64,000 bases of DNA from Puffinus mauretanicus. Lineage: Eukaryota; Chordata; Aves; Procellariiformes; Procellariidae. The stretch is from NCBI GenBank assembly GCA_023333565.1, contig JAJKFH010001934.1:62001-126000 (forward strand), read 5' to 3'. Position numbers and translations under genes: made by a program. Positions 12,081 through 23,368 of the stretch are shown here, one piece after another (positions within the stretch are counted from its first letter, which is position 1; every line of letters starts with the position of its first letter). The notes under the pieces are model-generated. The model ran no database searches, was not told the origin of the DNA, and saw nothing but the letters and a program-made list of their open reading frames with translations.

Positions 12081-14429
12081 TGTGCTCCAAGCAGCTGGCC
12101 GTGCCCGGCGAGGCTGCGGCCGTGCCAGGCGATGTCTCCCGGTGGGATTTACCTCCCGGTGGGATTTACCTCCAGGCTCGCCCCAGTGCCACTGTCGGTC
12201 TCGCCCTCGTTTGCGCCCGCCTTACCCGGGTGCTAATCAGGCTTCAATGGATTTCGTCCTCCTTCGATGCTGCTTTTTGTGACCTGAAATGAAAGAGAGG
12301 AAAAATGGGGGGGGGAAGAGCAAATTTGATGCTCGTGGGAAGCATCACGTTGGAGCCAAGGTGGGAATGGTCACGCACCCCCAAAAGACCCCCCCGGGAG
12401 TGGCCATGTGGGAGCCGGTTGGGGGGTCCAGCACCTGGGGGATGAGTGCAGGATGCGGGCACAGCCATGGCGTGGGCAGAGCGGCAGGGAAGGCCGTAAT
12501 CCCCTACCCTGCTCACGTGCCTCAGTTTCCCCATTGAGCAATGCCACAGCCGGGGATGTTTGGTGCCCACCAAGGTAACAGCACAGCATCGGGGTGCCCC
12601 CCCCGAGGGGTCCCCTTTCACCCCAGCCATGGCCCTCTGCCTGCACCCTGCGTGAGGACCTTGGGAAGGGGTGCTCCATCCTCCATCCCCTTCCCCACCA
12701 GCAGCCTCCCAGTGCTGCAGCCACCCTGGGGTGGGGGTGCCAGGGTGGGGGGGACCCACCAGCTGTGCTGGGCATGAGCAGCATCCCCAAGGTCAGCACC
12801 AGCTGTGGGGTTCCTGCAACGGCCCAGCCTGGATGGGGCCACTGGGTGCCCAGCAGGGATCAGCCCACGGGGAGCAGATGGAGCTCGCTGGGTGAAGCTC
12901 AGTGGGGGGTATTATAGAGGTGCAAGCGGCCCCCCCCGCAAACCAGCCAGCACCAGGGTGCTCACAGCAAGCGTGGCCGGTCCCCAGGCACCCATGGGAC
13001 CCCAGGGCAGAGAGGCAGCATCCTCTGCATGGTCCCCCGTGCCAGCAGAGCCCCCCAGCCCTCCCCATCACCTCCACCCACAGCATCTCCCCCAGCTTAC
13101 CTGAGAGCCCTGCCCGATGCGGGGGGTACCCAGGGGGGGCCACAGAGGAGCAATGCCCCCCCCGGTTTGGCCCCTGCAGAGGTATGGTTGCACTGAGGGA
13201 CCCATTTCATCCCCAGTGGGGACACATGGCCACACCCCCCGCCAGATTTGGGGACCCACCAGCACCCGGAGCCCCCCGAGCCCCCGCCCTGCAGCGCTCA
13301 GGGACACTTGTAGGGCCCTGGGGTGGGGGGGGATAGAAATACAGTTCCCTCCAAATGCTCAACCACCTTCACCTGGGGCACAGGGACCAGCAACCGCCCC
13401 CCCACCTCCCCGGCACCCCCAGGGTGAGTGGGGGGGGGGGTGTCCCGTGAGCCAGCCTGGGTGCTCAGTCTGCCCCTCGCACCCTGTACCACGGGATGGG
13501 GGGGGGCTGTATTGAACCAGGCTCCCTTGGCGCACCCGTCCCAGCGGCAGCGATGGGGGGGGGGGTTTGCTGATCCCCCAGCACCCCCCCACTCTCCCCA
13601 CCGACATCTTCCCAGGCTGCGGCGGCGCTGGCAGCCCCGCTCCCCCCCCCAGCCATCAGTATGCGCCGTGTGTTCTTCTCCATAGCAACCTCCTGCCTCC
13701 CCCCCCCCGGCCCCCCCAGCGCTGCACAAGCACTTCGCTGCAGCAGCCCTGACCCCGCCGGGATCGCTAACCTCTCCCACCCACAGGTAGCTGGTCCCCC
13801 CCCCCCCCGCCTCCGTGTCGTCCCCCCCCCCCCTCTTCGCCCGGAGGATGCTGCAGCCTTCATCTTCCCAGTCTTGGAAGTTGGTGGATTTTTTTGATTT
13901 TGAATTTTTTTTTTTTTTTTTTTTTGCTTATTTTTCTCCCTTTTGCTTCTTTATGGCGTTGATGCTTTTTTCCCAGCCATCACCGTGAAGCTCTGTGTGT
14001 GTCCGTCCCCCCCCCACTCCCACCCCATGGGTGCCAGGGAAGGGGTGGGCACCCATCTTGCCCAACGAAGGAAAGCCACCCCCCCTCCCCAATAACTCGT
14101 GCACCCACAGCCCTGAGCACGAGGTGATCGGAGAGGGTGGCGGGTCCCCGACGTGCTCCAGGTGCCACTGGCCACCCCGGCAATGTCCCCCGGGACCCCC
14201 GTTGGCACCCCATCCTGGGGGGGAGCAGCAGCGGGACCCCCCTCTGCCGTACCGCACCCCGATTTGCACCAAAATTCAGTTTTCTCGCTGCATTTCCCAC
14301 CTTAGGCTGGATCCTGGCATCCCCCCCCAAATCCGGGGGGGGGGGGTCAGCCTCCCTCCAGGCCCCCCCCAGCACAGCCAGGCCGTGCCACCCCCAAAGA
14401 GAAGCAAGAAAGCAGCGGGCATCGCTCAA
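12081..14429. other. Intergenic DNA dense in C and G homopolymers
   Basis: No gene is supported. Homopolymer runs of 8-13 C or G are frequent, for example around 13428-13440, 13555-13566, 13797-13832 and 14336-14347, followed by a T-run at about 13907-13925. A strong minus-strand donor-like sequence (CAG then GTAAGC) lies at 13098-13106 but no partner exon is evident. An RFX-like site TTCTCCATAGCAAC is at 13676-13689. Confidence 0.35.
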
Positions 14430-15580
14430 TATATAGGGGTGGTTTTTTTAATATAAAAAAAGTGCCTATTATTAAAAATTCCTTCCTAAATAACACAAAA
14501 AGACCAGTTGAGGAGAAAAGCGGGGGCCGGGGGGGGGGGGCGCTCCGGCCAGGGCAGCACAAGCACTGCGCAGTCAGCTGGGGAGGGGCAGCACGGGGGG
14601 GGTGGGGAAGGGGGGCCATGTTGACCAGGTGGGGCATTTTCCTTTTTGGCGTTTGCCTTTTTTTTCCATTTCAGGCTGTTTTGTTCTTTTTTTTCTTTTT
14701 GCACAATCCACAAAGCTGTACAGAAGTTGCCAAACCTGGGACGACAACACACAGGGGATGGGGTGGCGGGGGGGAGAGAGCCCAAAGCCCCTGCTAGCAC
14801 CCACGTATGCACCCACACCCTGAGCTCATCGCCGCCACTGCGCCGGGGGTCACGGGAAAGCCGGTGACCCCCCTTTTGCCCCAGCCCACACCCCGGCCCC
14901 CCCGGTTCCCCCTCCCCACCGAGAAGGTGTGTGATTGATTTCTCCTTCTTTTTTGTGTTTTTTTTTTTGTTTTGTTTGTTTTAATTTTTTTTTTTTTTAA
15001 ACTCCTTTTTTTTTTTTTTTTAATACAAATTTGGATCTTTGGGTGTGTACTGCCAAAAAAAACCCGCCTCGTTCTTCTTAATAATAATAAAAATAAAACT
15101 CAAATCATCGTCATCGTCATTAAAAAAAGGCAACGGAAACCCAAGGAACCCATGCGGAAGTTGCACACCACAAAACCACAGCAGATGTACAGAATGCAAT
15201 ATACAAGACACGATTTATAATAAAACATTATATACAATAAATAGGTTATTGTTACTTTTTTTTTCTTTGTCGGTCGATCTGTAAATAAATTTTTCTCAGT
15301 GCATACTGGTGGGTTTTTGCTCTTCTCTCCTGCATATTCGCCTCTCAGTCGCTTTAGGTCTCTGTTCTCGGTCGCTTTTTGATGCTCCCTCTGGTTCGTG
15401 GCTCTCTCTTCTTTTATTTTTTTTTTTTTTTGTGAATTTTCAGCTTTTTAAAATTTTTTTTTTCCTTAAACATTTTTTTTTTTTAACTTCTTTTCTTCAA
15501 AAGTATTTACAATTGCTGGTTTTGTGCAGAAAATGAAAATTAATAAAATAAAAAATAAAAATTAAAGAGTTCCTCTGCTT
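14430..15580 (-). other. AHDC1: Candidate terminal 3'UTR exon of AHDC1
   Basis: A 1.15-kb block unusually rich in A and T (A-rich on the minus strand) looks like a vertebrate 3'UTR, with TATTTATTGTATATAATG-type sequence on the minus strand. At its upstream edge the minus strand has a pyrimidine tract ending in CAG (ctg at 15581-15583), a plausible acceptor. Poly(A) signal candidates on the minus strand are AATAAA at 15413-15418 and ATTAAA at 15019-15024, 14980-14985 and 14447-14452. GC-rich segments interrupt it. It could also be continuous with the 3'UTR from 18256, or read on the plus strand; there is no transcript evidence. Confidence 0.45.
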
Positions 15581-17627
15581 CTGGCCGGGAGGAGAGAGAA
15601 CGCGGCGCCGGCGCCACGGCCGAGGCGGGGGCCGGCGGGCGAAGCGGGGGGCGACGGGGACGGGGTACCCCGCCGGTGGCAGCCCCCTCCTCTCCTCTCC
15701 TCTCTGCTCCGGTGGCCGGGACGGGTGGGGGGCGCGGGGCCGAGGGTGCTGGGGCTGGCGGGCAGGCTGGGGGGGAGAGGTGAGAGAGGGGTGAGTGTCC
15801 CACCACGGTGGCACCTCGTCCCGGCTGGGGGTGCTGGGCGTGAGGTTGAAGCTCAGCACCGCACCGGGGCACCCACTCGGTGCGGCTTGCGGCAATCAGG
15901 TGGCAGGGAGCCCACCCTGCCCCAGCTCCCCATGGTGGAGGGATGGAGCCGCGCCCCAGCGTCTGGGGTCCTGCCCACTCCCCATCTGGCACCCACATAC
16001 CCAGGGGTCTGGGGACCTGCACACCCCACATCCAGCACCCACATACCCAGGGGTCTGGGGTCCCGCTCACTCCCCATCTGGCACCCACATACCCAGGGGT
16101 CTGGGGTCCTGCTCACTCCCCATCTGACACCCACATACCCAGGGGTCTGGGGACCTGCACACCCCCCATCTGGCACCCACATACCCAGGGGTCTGGGGTC
16201 CCGCTCACTCCCCATCTGGCACCCACATACCCAGGGGTCTGGGGTCCTGCTCACTCCCCATCTGACACCCACATACCCAGGGGTCTGGGGACCTGCACAC
16301 CCCCCATCTGGCACCCACATACCCAGGGGTCTGGGGTCCTGCTCACTCCCATCTGGTAACTCCACATACCAGGGGTCTGGGGTCCCGCCACCTCCCCACA
16401 TCCAGCACCCACATAGCCCAGGGGTCTGGGGTCCCGCCACTTCATCTGGCACCCACATACCCAGGGGTCTGGGGTCCCGCCACTTCTACATCCAGCACCC
16501 ACATACCCAGGGGTCTGGGGTCCTGCCCACCCCACATCCCACCCATACCCAGGGGTCTGGGGTCCCGCCACTCCTGCAGATCCAGCACCCACATACTCTG
16601 TAGGTCTGGGGGTCCTGCACACCCCCAACTGGCACCCACATACCCAGGGGTCTGGGGTCCAGCCACTTCCCCATCTGGCAATCTACATACCCAGGGGTCT
16701 GGGGTCCCGCTCCCCCCCATCTGGCACCCACATACCCAGGGGTCTGGGGTCCCGCTCACCCCACATCCAGCACCCACATACCCAGGGGTCTGGGGTCCTG
16801 CCCACCCCACATCCAGCACCCACATACCCTGGGGTCTGGGGTCCTGCACACCCCCCAACTGGCACCCACATACCCAGGGGTCTGGGGTCCCGCTCACTCC
16901 CCATCTGGCACCCACATACCCAGGGGTCTGGGGTCCTGCTCACTCCCCATCTGACACCCACATACCCAGGGGTCTGGGGTCCTGTTCACTCCCCATCTGG
17001 CACCCACATACCCAGGGGTCTGGGGTCCTGCTCACCCCATCTGGCACCCACATACCCAGGGGTCTGGGATCCTGCTCACCCCACATCCAGCACCCACATA
17101 CCCAGGGGTCTGGGGTCCTGCCCACTCCCCATCTGGCACCCACATACCCAGGGGTCTGGGGTCCCGCTCACCCCCATCTGGCACCCACACACCCAGGGGT
17201 TTGGCACCCATGTACCCAGGGGTCTGGGGTCCTGTGCACCCCCAGTCTGGTACCCACATACCCTGGGCTATGGGGTACCCTGACACCCCCAGCTCTGGCA
17301 TACCAGGGTCCAGCACCCAGCACCCCACCGCTCTGGGGTCCAGCACCCCACCACCCTGGGCTCTGGCACCCTGTTGCAGCCTCCCACTAACACTGGGGCG
17401 CCAGGGTCCCCAGTTTGATGCTTGACCGTGGACCAACACCCGGGCCAAGTGCTTGAACCCCAAAAGGGGCTGGGGGCACCCAGTGGGCGAACCTCACTGG
17501 ATGCATTTGGCTTAGAAACCCCATCGGAAAGCGCGGAGCACCCAGCGCACCCCCGCTGCCCCCCAGCCCCCAGCCCCGCACCACCCTCCCAGGAGACGGG
17601 CAGCGAGAGGGCATGGGTGCCACTTAC
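15581..17627 (-). other. AHDC1: Candidate intron inside the AHDC1 3'UTR
   Basis: The minus strand shows CCCCG followed by GTAAGTGG (cacttac at 17621-17627), a strong donor, and 2.05 kb later a pyrimidine-rich acceptor ending at 15581. Splicing these would remove the 46-bp minisatellite from the mRNA. Inference only; I recall the human gene as having one noncoding 3' exon, so the exact bird structure may differ. Confidence 0.28.
15955..17300. repeat. Large 46-bp minisatellite, about 28 copies
   Basis: The landmark ACCCACATACCCAGGGG recurs every 46 bp (15991, 16037, 16083 and onward), with small indels in some units near 16350-16640 and decay after about 17200. Units have a T/CCTG versus CCCG polymorphism and carry CCCCATCTGG or CCACATCCAG variants in a patchwork, which suggests ongoing unit exchange. 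All long ORFs here in both strands are repeat artefacts. Confidence 0.95.
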
Positions 17628-18142
17628 CGGGGTGACGGTGGCATCTCCGAGCCCCGCTGGCGAAGCTGCCAGAGCCTGGTGGGGGTCAGCTCTCCCAAAC
17701 ACCCATCGGCATCCATCCGGCAAGAAAAGCACCCCCGGCAAGCGAGCGGAGGGGGAGGGAAAAGAAAAAACAAAACAACCCCCAACCAGACCCCCCCCCC
17801 CACCCCGAGGGGGCTGCGGGCAGGGGGCACCCAGCCGCTGACCCCCAGGCCTCACGGCCGCCTCCTGCCCAGCCTGCCTGCCCTCCCTGCCTGCACCCCT
17901 GCCCTGGGCTCGGCGGGGGTCGGCGCCGTCCGTCCGTCCGTCCGTCCGTCCATCCGATTGTCCTGTTGCGGGGCGGGAGGTGGGGGCGGCAGTCCGGAAA
18001 GCAGAGCCAGGCGGTTGGCAGGCGGAGCGGGTTTGAGTGCGGAGGGGGAAAAAACGGGGTTTTTCTCTCTTTGTCCGTTATTTTTTTTTTTTCCTTTCGT
18101 TTTTTTAACTTTTTTTTTTCCTTTTTTTCCTTTTTTTTTCCT

Positions 18143-18178
<36 letters not shown>

Positions 18179-18256
18179 AACAAACAAACGGTTCCAATCC
18201 CAGTTAAATACAGAACTTGAAAAGTGTTCCAGAAAAAAGTGCTGGCTAAATTACCT
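17628..18256 (-). other. AHDC1: AHDC1 3'UTR exon downstream of the stop-proximal intron
   Basis: On the minus strand an excellent acceptor (pyrimidine tract TGTTTCTCTTTCAG, ctg at 18257-18259) is followed by AGGTAATTTAGCCAGC, a moderately AT-rich, UTR-like segment. It then enters long A-runs interrupted by G pairs (18060-18175 as T on the plus strand) and a CCGT tetranucleotide repeat at about 17930-17952. The end at 17628 is set by the candidate donor; the exon may instead run on further. Confidence 0.5.
18146..18175. repeat. Poly(T) tract within the AHDC1 3'UTR
   Basis: About 30 T in a row on the plus strand, preceded by T-runs separated by CC or C from about 18078. In AHDC1 mRNA this would be a long internal A-tract, a likely internal oligo-dT priming site that could produce false transcript ends in cDNA data. 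Confidence 0.9.
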
Positions 18257-18366
18257 CTGAAAGAGAAACACAACACGGAGGGGGGGGACACGATGAGAAG
18301 GGCCCGGGGGTGCCCTGTCCCCCCCCTGCCCCCCCACCCCTCACCCCGAGGGGCTCCCCCACCTAC
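18257..18366 (-). other. AHDC1: 110-bp intron just after the AHDC1 stop codon
   Basis: Minus-strand donor GTAGGTGG (first intron base 18366) lies 43 bases after the TAG, and the acceptor TTTCTCTTTCAG ends at 18257. The intron is short and GC-rich. A 3'UTR intron this close (under 50-55 nt) to the stop would normally not trigger nonsense-mediated decay. I recall human AHDC1 also having a separate noncoding 3' exon, which supports the call. Confidence 0.6.
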
Positions 18367-18409
18367 CCTGTAACAAAACCTCGTTGTCCGGTTGGCACGT
18401 CAGCAGACA

Positions 18410-21400
18410 CTACAATGAGGTGACCGTAAAAGTGTCCTCGGGGTGTTGTTGCTCTACCATGGGTCCCAAAAACCCGCTCTTCTGGGTGGGGGCCATGACG
18501 GGGTGCCCTTGGGGTGCAAAACTGGGGTACCTGTAGTTGTCCTGCAGCTGCAGCATTGAGTCTCTCGGTACGGGGGAGATGTTCAAGTCATTGATCAAGG
18601 GACAAGCGTAGGGTCCTCGGTGGTGAGCCCGGGACATCTCCAAGGGCTCCTTCTCGCCCTTGGAGGGGTGGGTGCTGCTCGGGCTGCTCAAGTGGGGGTT
18701 GAGACACGGGGGGTCCGTCCTGCCCATGAAGTCTACCAGCATACCGGCCCCCGCTTTGCCATCGTACGAGGGGCTACGGGTGCTGGCGTTGGGGGAATAC
18801 CAGTACGGGGGATTTTTGCAACTGGGGGAGTCGTAGTGCGGTTGAGGCATGGGGAGATCGCGGCAAGGCAGGTGGGGGGCGTGCGGCAGGGCCCCCCCCT
18901 GCATGCTGTGTTTGAGCGAGTCGCAGGCGGGCAGCTTGCGGATGTCGCCCGCCCGTAGGTCCTCCTTGAAGGCCAAGGTTGGGGAGCAGTTGGGCGAGAA
19001 GGCTTTCTGCAAGCCGGCCTCGAAGACAGTCTGCTGGCCGGGGGCCGCCAGCTGGTGCGGGAGGGCAGGGAAGTGCTTGCTCTCCAAATCCGGCTGCCCC
19101 AAACCGGGGGAGTCGCTCTGAAAGCCCTGGACGAAGGTCCCGTCCGAAGGGGTGGAAGGGTTCATGGAGTAGGGGCCGGCGTAGTCGCAGGGGTCCCGCT
19201 CGCCCACCCCGAAGCCCCGGGACTGGGACGGCAGGGGGGACATGCTGCTGTCCCCGCTGTAGTAGTCCAAGCCCAGGTCCGTGCTCTCCTGGAAGAGGGG
19301 GTTGACCGCCTGCGACTTGGTGGGGAACTTGGCCTTGCCCGTCCCCCTCTCCTTCTTGGAGGCACAAGCCCCCCGGGACCCCCGGGGCTGCCGGGGTCCC
19401 GTGCTCCTCTTGGAGGGGTACACGGAGGAGGAGGAGGAAGAGGAGGAGAAGTTCAGGTGGGAGGTGTCGAACATGTCTACCTTCTTCCGTCGGCCCCTAC
19501 CGGGCTTGGAGTTGCTCTGGAAGAGGACGCTCTGGTTCCAGTTGTAGCCCGGGGCGGAGGATGCCTCGTTCCAGTCCATCATCAGCTTCTCCAGGCTGGA
19601 GAGACTGGACTGACCCTCGCTGGAGGAGGCCTCGCTGTTGGCGCGCCGGTAGCCAGCCGGCTGGTTGAACTGGGTGCTGTCGGAGGAGGACTCGGAGAAG
19701 GTCTCCGAGACCGTCTGCTGCTTGGCTTTCTGCGGGGTGTAGTTGGAGATGTCCAGGATGACGTTGGGCTCGTTGAGGTGGCACTCAAAGCCCGGGTTGT
19801 AGAGCTGGCTGAAGGCCTCCGAGCTCCAGTCCAACCCACCGTAGCCTTGCCGGAAAGCCCACGGCGCAGCGCTGGGGAACTGCCGACAATTTTCGGGCGA
19901 GGGTTGGAAGGAGGCCGAACCCTTGGGCACCATGTAGCCACCGGGCGAGACGGTGCTGGCCCGGCTGTCGCAGCGCAACGGGGTGTGCGCCGCGCTGGAG
20001 AACTGCCCCCCTTGCTCGGCGCTGTTGAAGAAGGCGGCTTTGCCCAGCGGCAGGCTGGGACCGGCCGTCTGCGGCGCGTAACCGGCGCTGTGGGCGCTGC
20101 TGGGGGAGGACGGGAGGCTGCTGCCGCTGCCGTAGGCGAAGCTGCAGTCCTTGCTGTTGGGGCAGTCCTGCGCCGACGGGTACTGCTTCCCCGGCGGGAA
20201 GACGCTGGCGGGTGCCACGCTCTGCCCGGCGCCGTAGCTGCCGTACGGGGAGTAGCCGGGGGTGCCGCTGGCCACCGGGTGAGCCGTAGGTGACCGGGAG
20301 ACGGCCGAGGGTGGCACCAGCTTGGGAAAGACCTCGGCACCCCGACACTCCGACGACCCTTGGGCCACCCCGTAGCCGGCGGCGGTGGCGGCACGGCCAG
20401 GCGGGAAGGCCGGTCGGCCTTGCATCGCCGCGTGGAAGGCGGCCTCGGCACCGGGGGTTGCCGCAGCCACCTTGCCGCCCCGGGCCGGGTAGGCGGCCAG
20501 GGCCCGCTGGCCCGGCAGGGCGGCCGGGGGGGCCGTGTAGGCGGCCGCTGACTTGCGGGACTCGGAGCGGGAGGCCGAGAGGGCGAAGTCCAGTAGGTCG
20601 GAGGAGTCGTCCGAGTCCAGCAAGGAGCGGAAGTAGCCGGTGAAGAGGCTGTGCCTCTCCGGGCCGGCCTCGGTCTGCGAGGACGGCGCGCTCCCGGCGT
20701 AGAAGCCAGCCCGGCCGGAGGAGCCCGACTCCAGCCCTGCGGCATGGAAAGGCCTCGCCTCGGCCCCTTGGTAGCCGCCATTGCGGCCGGCCTGGCTGCC
20801 GGGGTGGCCGTGGTGGGGGGCCCAGGGGCTGCCCTTCTCCCCCCCGGCCCACTCGGCGGGGCCGTCGCCGAAGCTCTGCCCGGGGTTGGGCTCGGGGAAG
20901 AGTGCCCCGTTCTTGCGGGCCCGTCGCTTTCGTTTGGGTTTGCCCACGGGGTCGGGCTCTGGCCGGCCCCGCTTGCGCGGGTGCACGGTGTCGGCGTGGA
21001 GGGCGGCGGGGGCTTTCTTCTTCTTCCCGATGCCCTCGAAGAAATCGCTGAAGGAGCAACGGGCGGCACGGGCGGCGTGGCCCCCCCCGCGCCCACCGAA
21101 GCCCCCCGCCTTGCCGCCGCGCCGGCGGAAGCCCTGGACGCGGTGCAAGAAGTGGGAGATGCTCTGGGTGTCGGGGGCTTGGTGGATGGACTCGGGCTCG
21201 CTGGGGGTCCAGCAGCGGGGTGGCGAGCAGCGCCCCGAGCACTGGCTCTGCCGGTTGAGGAAGGCCAGCTTGGCCAGCACGTCCGAGTAGTCGGCCTTGC
21301 TGTCGTTGGTGTCGGCGATGTAGGAGGGCTGGGGTGAAGCCAGCTTCTGCTTCCTCCTCCTCCTCTTCTTCACCTCCGGGGCGGGCTCCTTGGGCTTGGT

Positions 21401-23368
21401 TTGGCCCAGCAGCAGGTTCTTGGGAGGCCTGCCCCGTTTACGTTTCAGAATGATGGGCATCTCGCCGGGGGGAAAGACCACCACCACGTTGCGCCCGTTG
21501 TTCTTCATCTTGAGCAGCGGCGTGGGCTCCATGGAGCTACTGGCCGCCAGCTCCTTGCCCTCCAGGTTCAGGTTGCTGCTGAGCGATGACACCTTGTAGG
21601 TGGTCTTGTTCCTCCTCCCCAGGGACACGGGGATCTTGGCCATCTTCACCACCATCTTCCTCACCCCCCGGCACTTGCTCTTCTTCCCCGTCATGGGGGC
21701 CTTGGGCACCTCGTCGGGGTCCAGGGCGGTGGGGGGTGGCGGCGGGGGGGCCAGTAGCGGGGCGCCGGGCTCCTCGGGCCCGGGGGGCACCTCGGCGGGC
21801 AGGGCGAGGGGGGACAAGACGCGGCTTTCAGGGGTGATGTCCGCCCGGCGCCCTCGCCCTGCCCTCCTCCGGCGGCACAGCATCTTTGGCTTGTCTGTCC
21901 GGCGCAGGGCGTACTTGCGGTGGTCCTCACCGCACCGCCCAGCCCCCCGGCCCCCGCAAGGGCCCCGCTTTACCACGCTGCCCAGGGGACACCCCCCTAA
22001 CCGGGGCTGCAGCCCGTGGGGCCGCAATGGGTCCCCAGCGCCCGCCTGCGCCTCCAGCAGCTCCGAGACGGGTCCCAGCGGCTGCGCCTCCAGCAGCGAG
22101 GGCTCGGCGGGCAGCAGCGGGGCCCGCGCGTCCAGCAGCGGCGGCTCCAGGGCCCCGGGCAGCGGCTCCAGCGTCTGCAGCCCCAGCGGCTCCGCCAGCG
22201 GCTCCAGCGACTGCAGTTCCAGCGACTCGGACAGGGGCTCCAGAGACTGCAGCTCCAACGACTCGGAGAGCGGTTCCAGCGACTGCAATCCCAACGGTTC
22301 CAAGTTTTGCAGCTCCAGTGATTCCGGCAGTGGTTCCAGGCTCTGCGAATCGAGCAGCTGGGGCTGCGACTCGAGGGACTGGGAATCCAGCAGTCGGGAC
22401 TGGGAGTCCAACTCTTGAGCTGGCAGCAACTGGGGCTGCGGCTCCATCGCCTGCGACTCCAGCAGCTGCGTCCCCGGGCACGCCAGGGAGGCCAGTTCGT
22501 TCAGGATGTCCGCCTCGGCCAGGTCCGAGTAATCACCGGCGTCAGGCTGGGAGCAACCGGCTTCCTCCGCCGGTGCTTTAGAGGCCCCCCCCACGCCCAC
22601 GCTGTGGCCGGGGGGCTGCGGGGTGCTCCCCCCGCCACCATCGGCTTCTCCATCGCGGGCCGGGGGCCGGGGATGCCGCGGCGGCTCGGTTTTGCAAAGC
22701 ACCCCCCGTTCCTCGGGGCTGCGGATGCTGTTGGCCAGGGAGGGCGAGGAGAAGAAGCTGTACTGGAGGTCACGGTCGGCGGGCAGGAGGCGGCTGTCCT
22801 CGTGGCCGCCGCCGCTGCCGCCGCGGAGGCTGCCGCAGTCCAGGTGCACCCCGCTGCTCTTGAGGTCCTCGGAGAGGCGGTTGAGGTCCTTCATGATGTC
22901 GATGAGCTGCACCACGGGGTGGAGGTTGATGTGCCCGTTGCCGCACTTGCTACGGAGCAAGGCGAGGATGCTGTCGACGTTGCAGCGGCCCGAGGCCAGC
23001 GTCGCGTTGGGGAAGGTTTTAGGCGCCCGATCGCGGGCGGCTGCCTCCTCCGCGCTGCCCCCCAGGATCCGGGGCTCACCGGCACAGCCCAGCAAGTCCT
23101 CCGCCGCCTTGGTGCCCCCGTGCAAGCTCTGGCACCGGTCGGCCGGGTCGCCGTGCAGCAGCGAGCCTGCCTGGTGCTCCCGGCCGAGCGCAGGGCACGA
23201 GCCCTCAGGGAAGCTCAGCACGCTGCAGGATAAGGCTTTTTCCGCCGGGCAGGCCGGGGGTCGCTGCGCCGGGTGCCCCGGCGGGTAGAACTTGGGCTCT
23301 CGGACGTAGTCGGGCGAGCCGCGCACAACGCTGGTTGTTACCACTGGGCCCGGGGGCTTCACGCGCAT
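18410..23368 (-). CDS. AHDC1: AHDC1 (Gibbin), AT-hook DNA-binding motif-containing protein 1
   Basis: This single exon encodes 1652 residues, against about 1603 in human. AHDC1 is a nuclear chromatin-associated regulator; loss of function causes Xia-Gibbs syndrome in people. I chose the ATG at 23368 because it starts MRVKP and continues with SPDYVREPK, as in mammals. Visible parts: a conserved block with [10 protein letters not shown] (about 140-165); a Leu/Gln/Glu repeat region of SLEPL and SESLEL units (about 300-440); AT-hook 1 with core RGRR (505-508); AT-hook 2 with core RGRP (645-648); a basic KKRRRRKQK stretch (667-675) like a nuclear signal; a further RGRP (800-803) followed by KPKRKRR; a [14 protein letters not shown] motif; a run of eight Ser; and the C-terminus TVTSL. 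Most of the chain looks disordered. The frame stays open for 278 codons above the ATG, but that stretch crosses two likely introns. Confidence 0.97.
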   Translation of the reverse strand: MRVKPPGPVVTTSVVRGSPDYVREPKFYPPGHPAQRPPACPAEKALSCSVLSFPEGSCPALGREHQAGSLLHGDPADRCQSLHGGTKAAEDLLGCAGEPRILGGSAEEAAARDRAPKTFPNATLASGRCNVDSILALLRSKCGNGHINLHPVVQLIDIMKDLNRLSEDLKSSGVHLDCGSLRGGSGGGHEDSRLLPADRDLQYSFFSSPSLANSIRSPEERGVLCKTEPPRHPRPPARDGEADGGGGSTPQPPGHSVGVGGASKAPAEEAGCSQPDAGDYSDLAEADILNELASLACPGTQLLESQAMEPQPQLLPAQELDSQSRLLDSQSLESQPQLLDSQSLEPLPESLELQNLEPLGLQSLEPLSESLELQSLEPLSESLELQSLEPLAEPLGLQTLEPLPGALEPPLLDARAPLLPAEPSLLEAQPLGPVSELLEAQAGAGDPLRPHGLQPRLGGCPLGSVVKRGPCGGRGAGRCGEDHRKYALRRTDKPKMLCRRRRAGRGRRADITPESRVLSPLALPAEVPPGPEEPGAPLLAPPPPPPTALDPDEVPKAPMTGKKSKCRGVRKMVVKMAKIPVSLGRRNKTTYKVSSLSSNLNLEGKELAASSSMEPTPLLKMKNNGRNVVVVFPPGEMPIILKRKRGRPPKNLLLGQTKPKEPAPEVKKRRRRKQKLASPQPSYIADTNDSKADYSDVLAKLAFLNRQSQCSGRCSPPRCWTPSEPESIHQAPDTQSISHFLHRVQGFRRRGGKAGGFGGRGGGHAARAARCSFSDFFEGIGKKKKAPAALHADTVHPRKRGRPEPDPVGKPKRKRRARKNGALFPEPNPGQSFGDGPAEWAGGEKGSPWAPHHGHPGSQAGRNGGYQGAEARPFHAAGLESGSSGRAGFYAGSAPSSQTEAGPERHSLFTGYFRSLLDSDDSSDLLDFALSASRSESRKSAAAYTAPPAALPGQRALAAYPARGGKVAAATPGAEAAFHAAMQGRPAFPPGRAATAAGYGVAQGSSECRGAEVFPKLVPPSAVSRSPTAHPVASGTPGYSPYGSYGAGQSVAPASVFPPGKQYPSAQDCPNSKDCSFAYGSGSSLPSSPSSAHSAGYAPQTAGPSLPLGKAAFFNSAEQGGQFSSAAHTPLRCDSRASTVSPGGYMVPKGSASFQPSPENCRQFPSAAPWAFRQGYGGLDWSSEAFSQLYNPGFECHLNEPNVILDISNYTPQKAKQQTVSETFSESSSDSTQFNQPAGYRRANSEASSSEGQSSLSSLEKLMMDWNEASSAPGYNWNQSVLFQSNSKPGRGRRKKVDMFDTSHLNFSSSSSSSSVYPSKRSTGPRQPRGSRGACASKKERGTGKAKFPTKSQAVNPLFQESTDLGLDYYSGDSSMSPLPSQSRGFGVGERDPCDYAGPYSMNPSTPSDGTFVQGFQSDSPGLGQPDLESKHFPALPHQLAAPGQQTVFEAGLQKAFSPNCSPTLAFKEDLRAGDIRKLPACDSLKHSMQGGALPHAPHLPCRDLPMPQPHYDSPSCKNPPYWYSPNASTRSPSYDGKAGAGMLVDFMGRTDPPCLNPHLSSPSSTHPSKGEKEPLEMSRAHHRGPYACPLINDLNISPVPRDSMLQLQDNYRYPSFAPQGHPVMAPTQKSGFLGPMVEQQHPEDTFTVTSL

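Noticed and set aside
13098..13106. CAG/GTAAGC donor on the minus strand
   Set aside because: Good donor sequence, but no matching acceptor, exon or open frame could be assigned; single donor-like matches are expected by chance.
15725..16603. 292-codon plus-strand ORF with repeated GTHIPRGLGS-like peptides
   Set aside because: Produced by the 46-bp array; the peptide cycles through frames as expected from a period not divisible by three.
15955..17300. CRISPR-like regular repeat spacing
   Set aside because: Units are contiguous tandem copies with no unique spacers, the genome is vertebrate, and no cas-like genes are present.
19055..20293. 412-codon plus-strand ORF opposite AHDC1, and the 504- and 485-codon minus-strand frames at 19582-21242
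   Set aside because: These are antisense or shifted shadows of the AHDC1 coding exon in GC-rich sequence; their composition is Gly/Arg/Pro/Ala-biased without domains.
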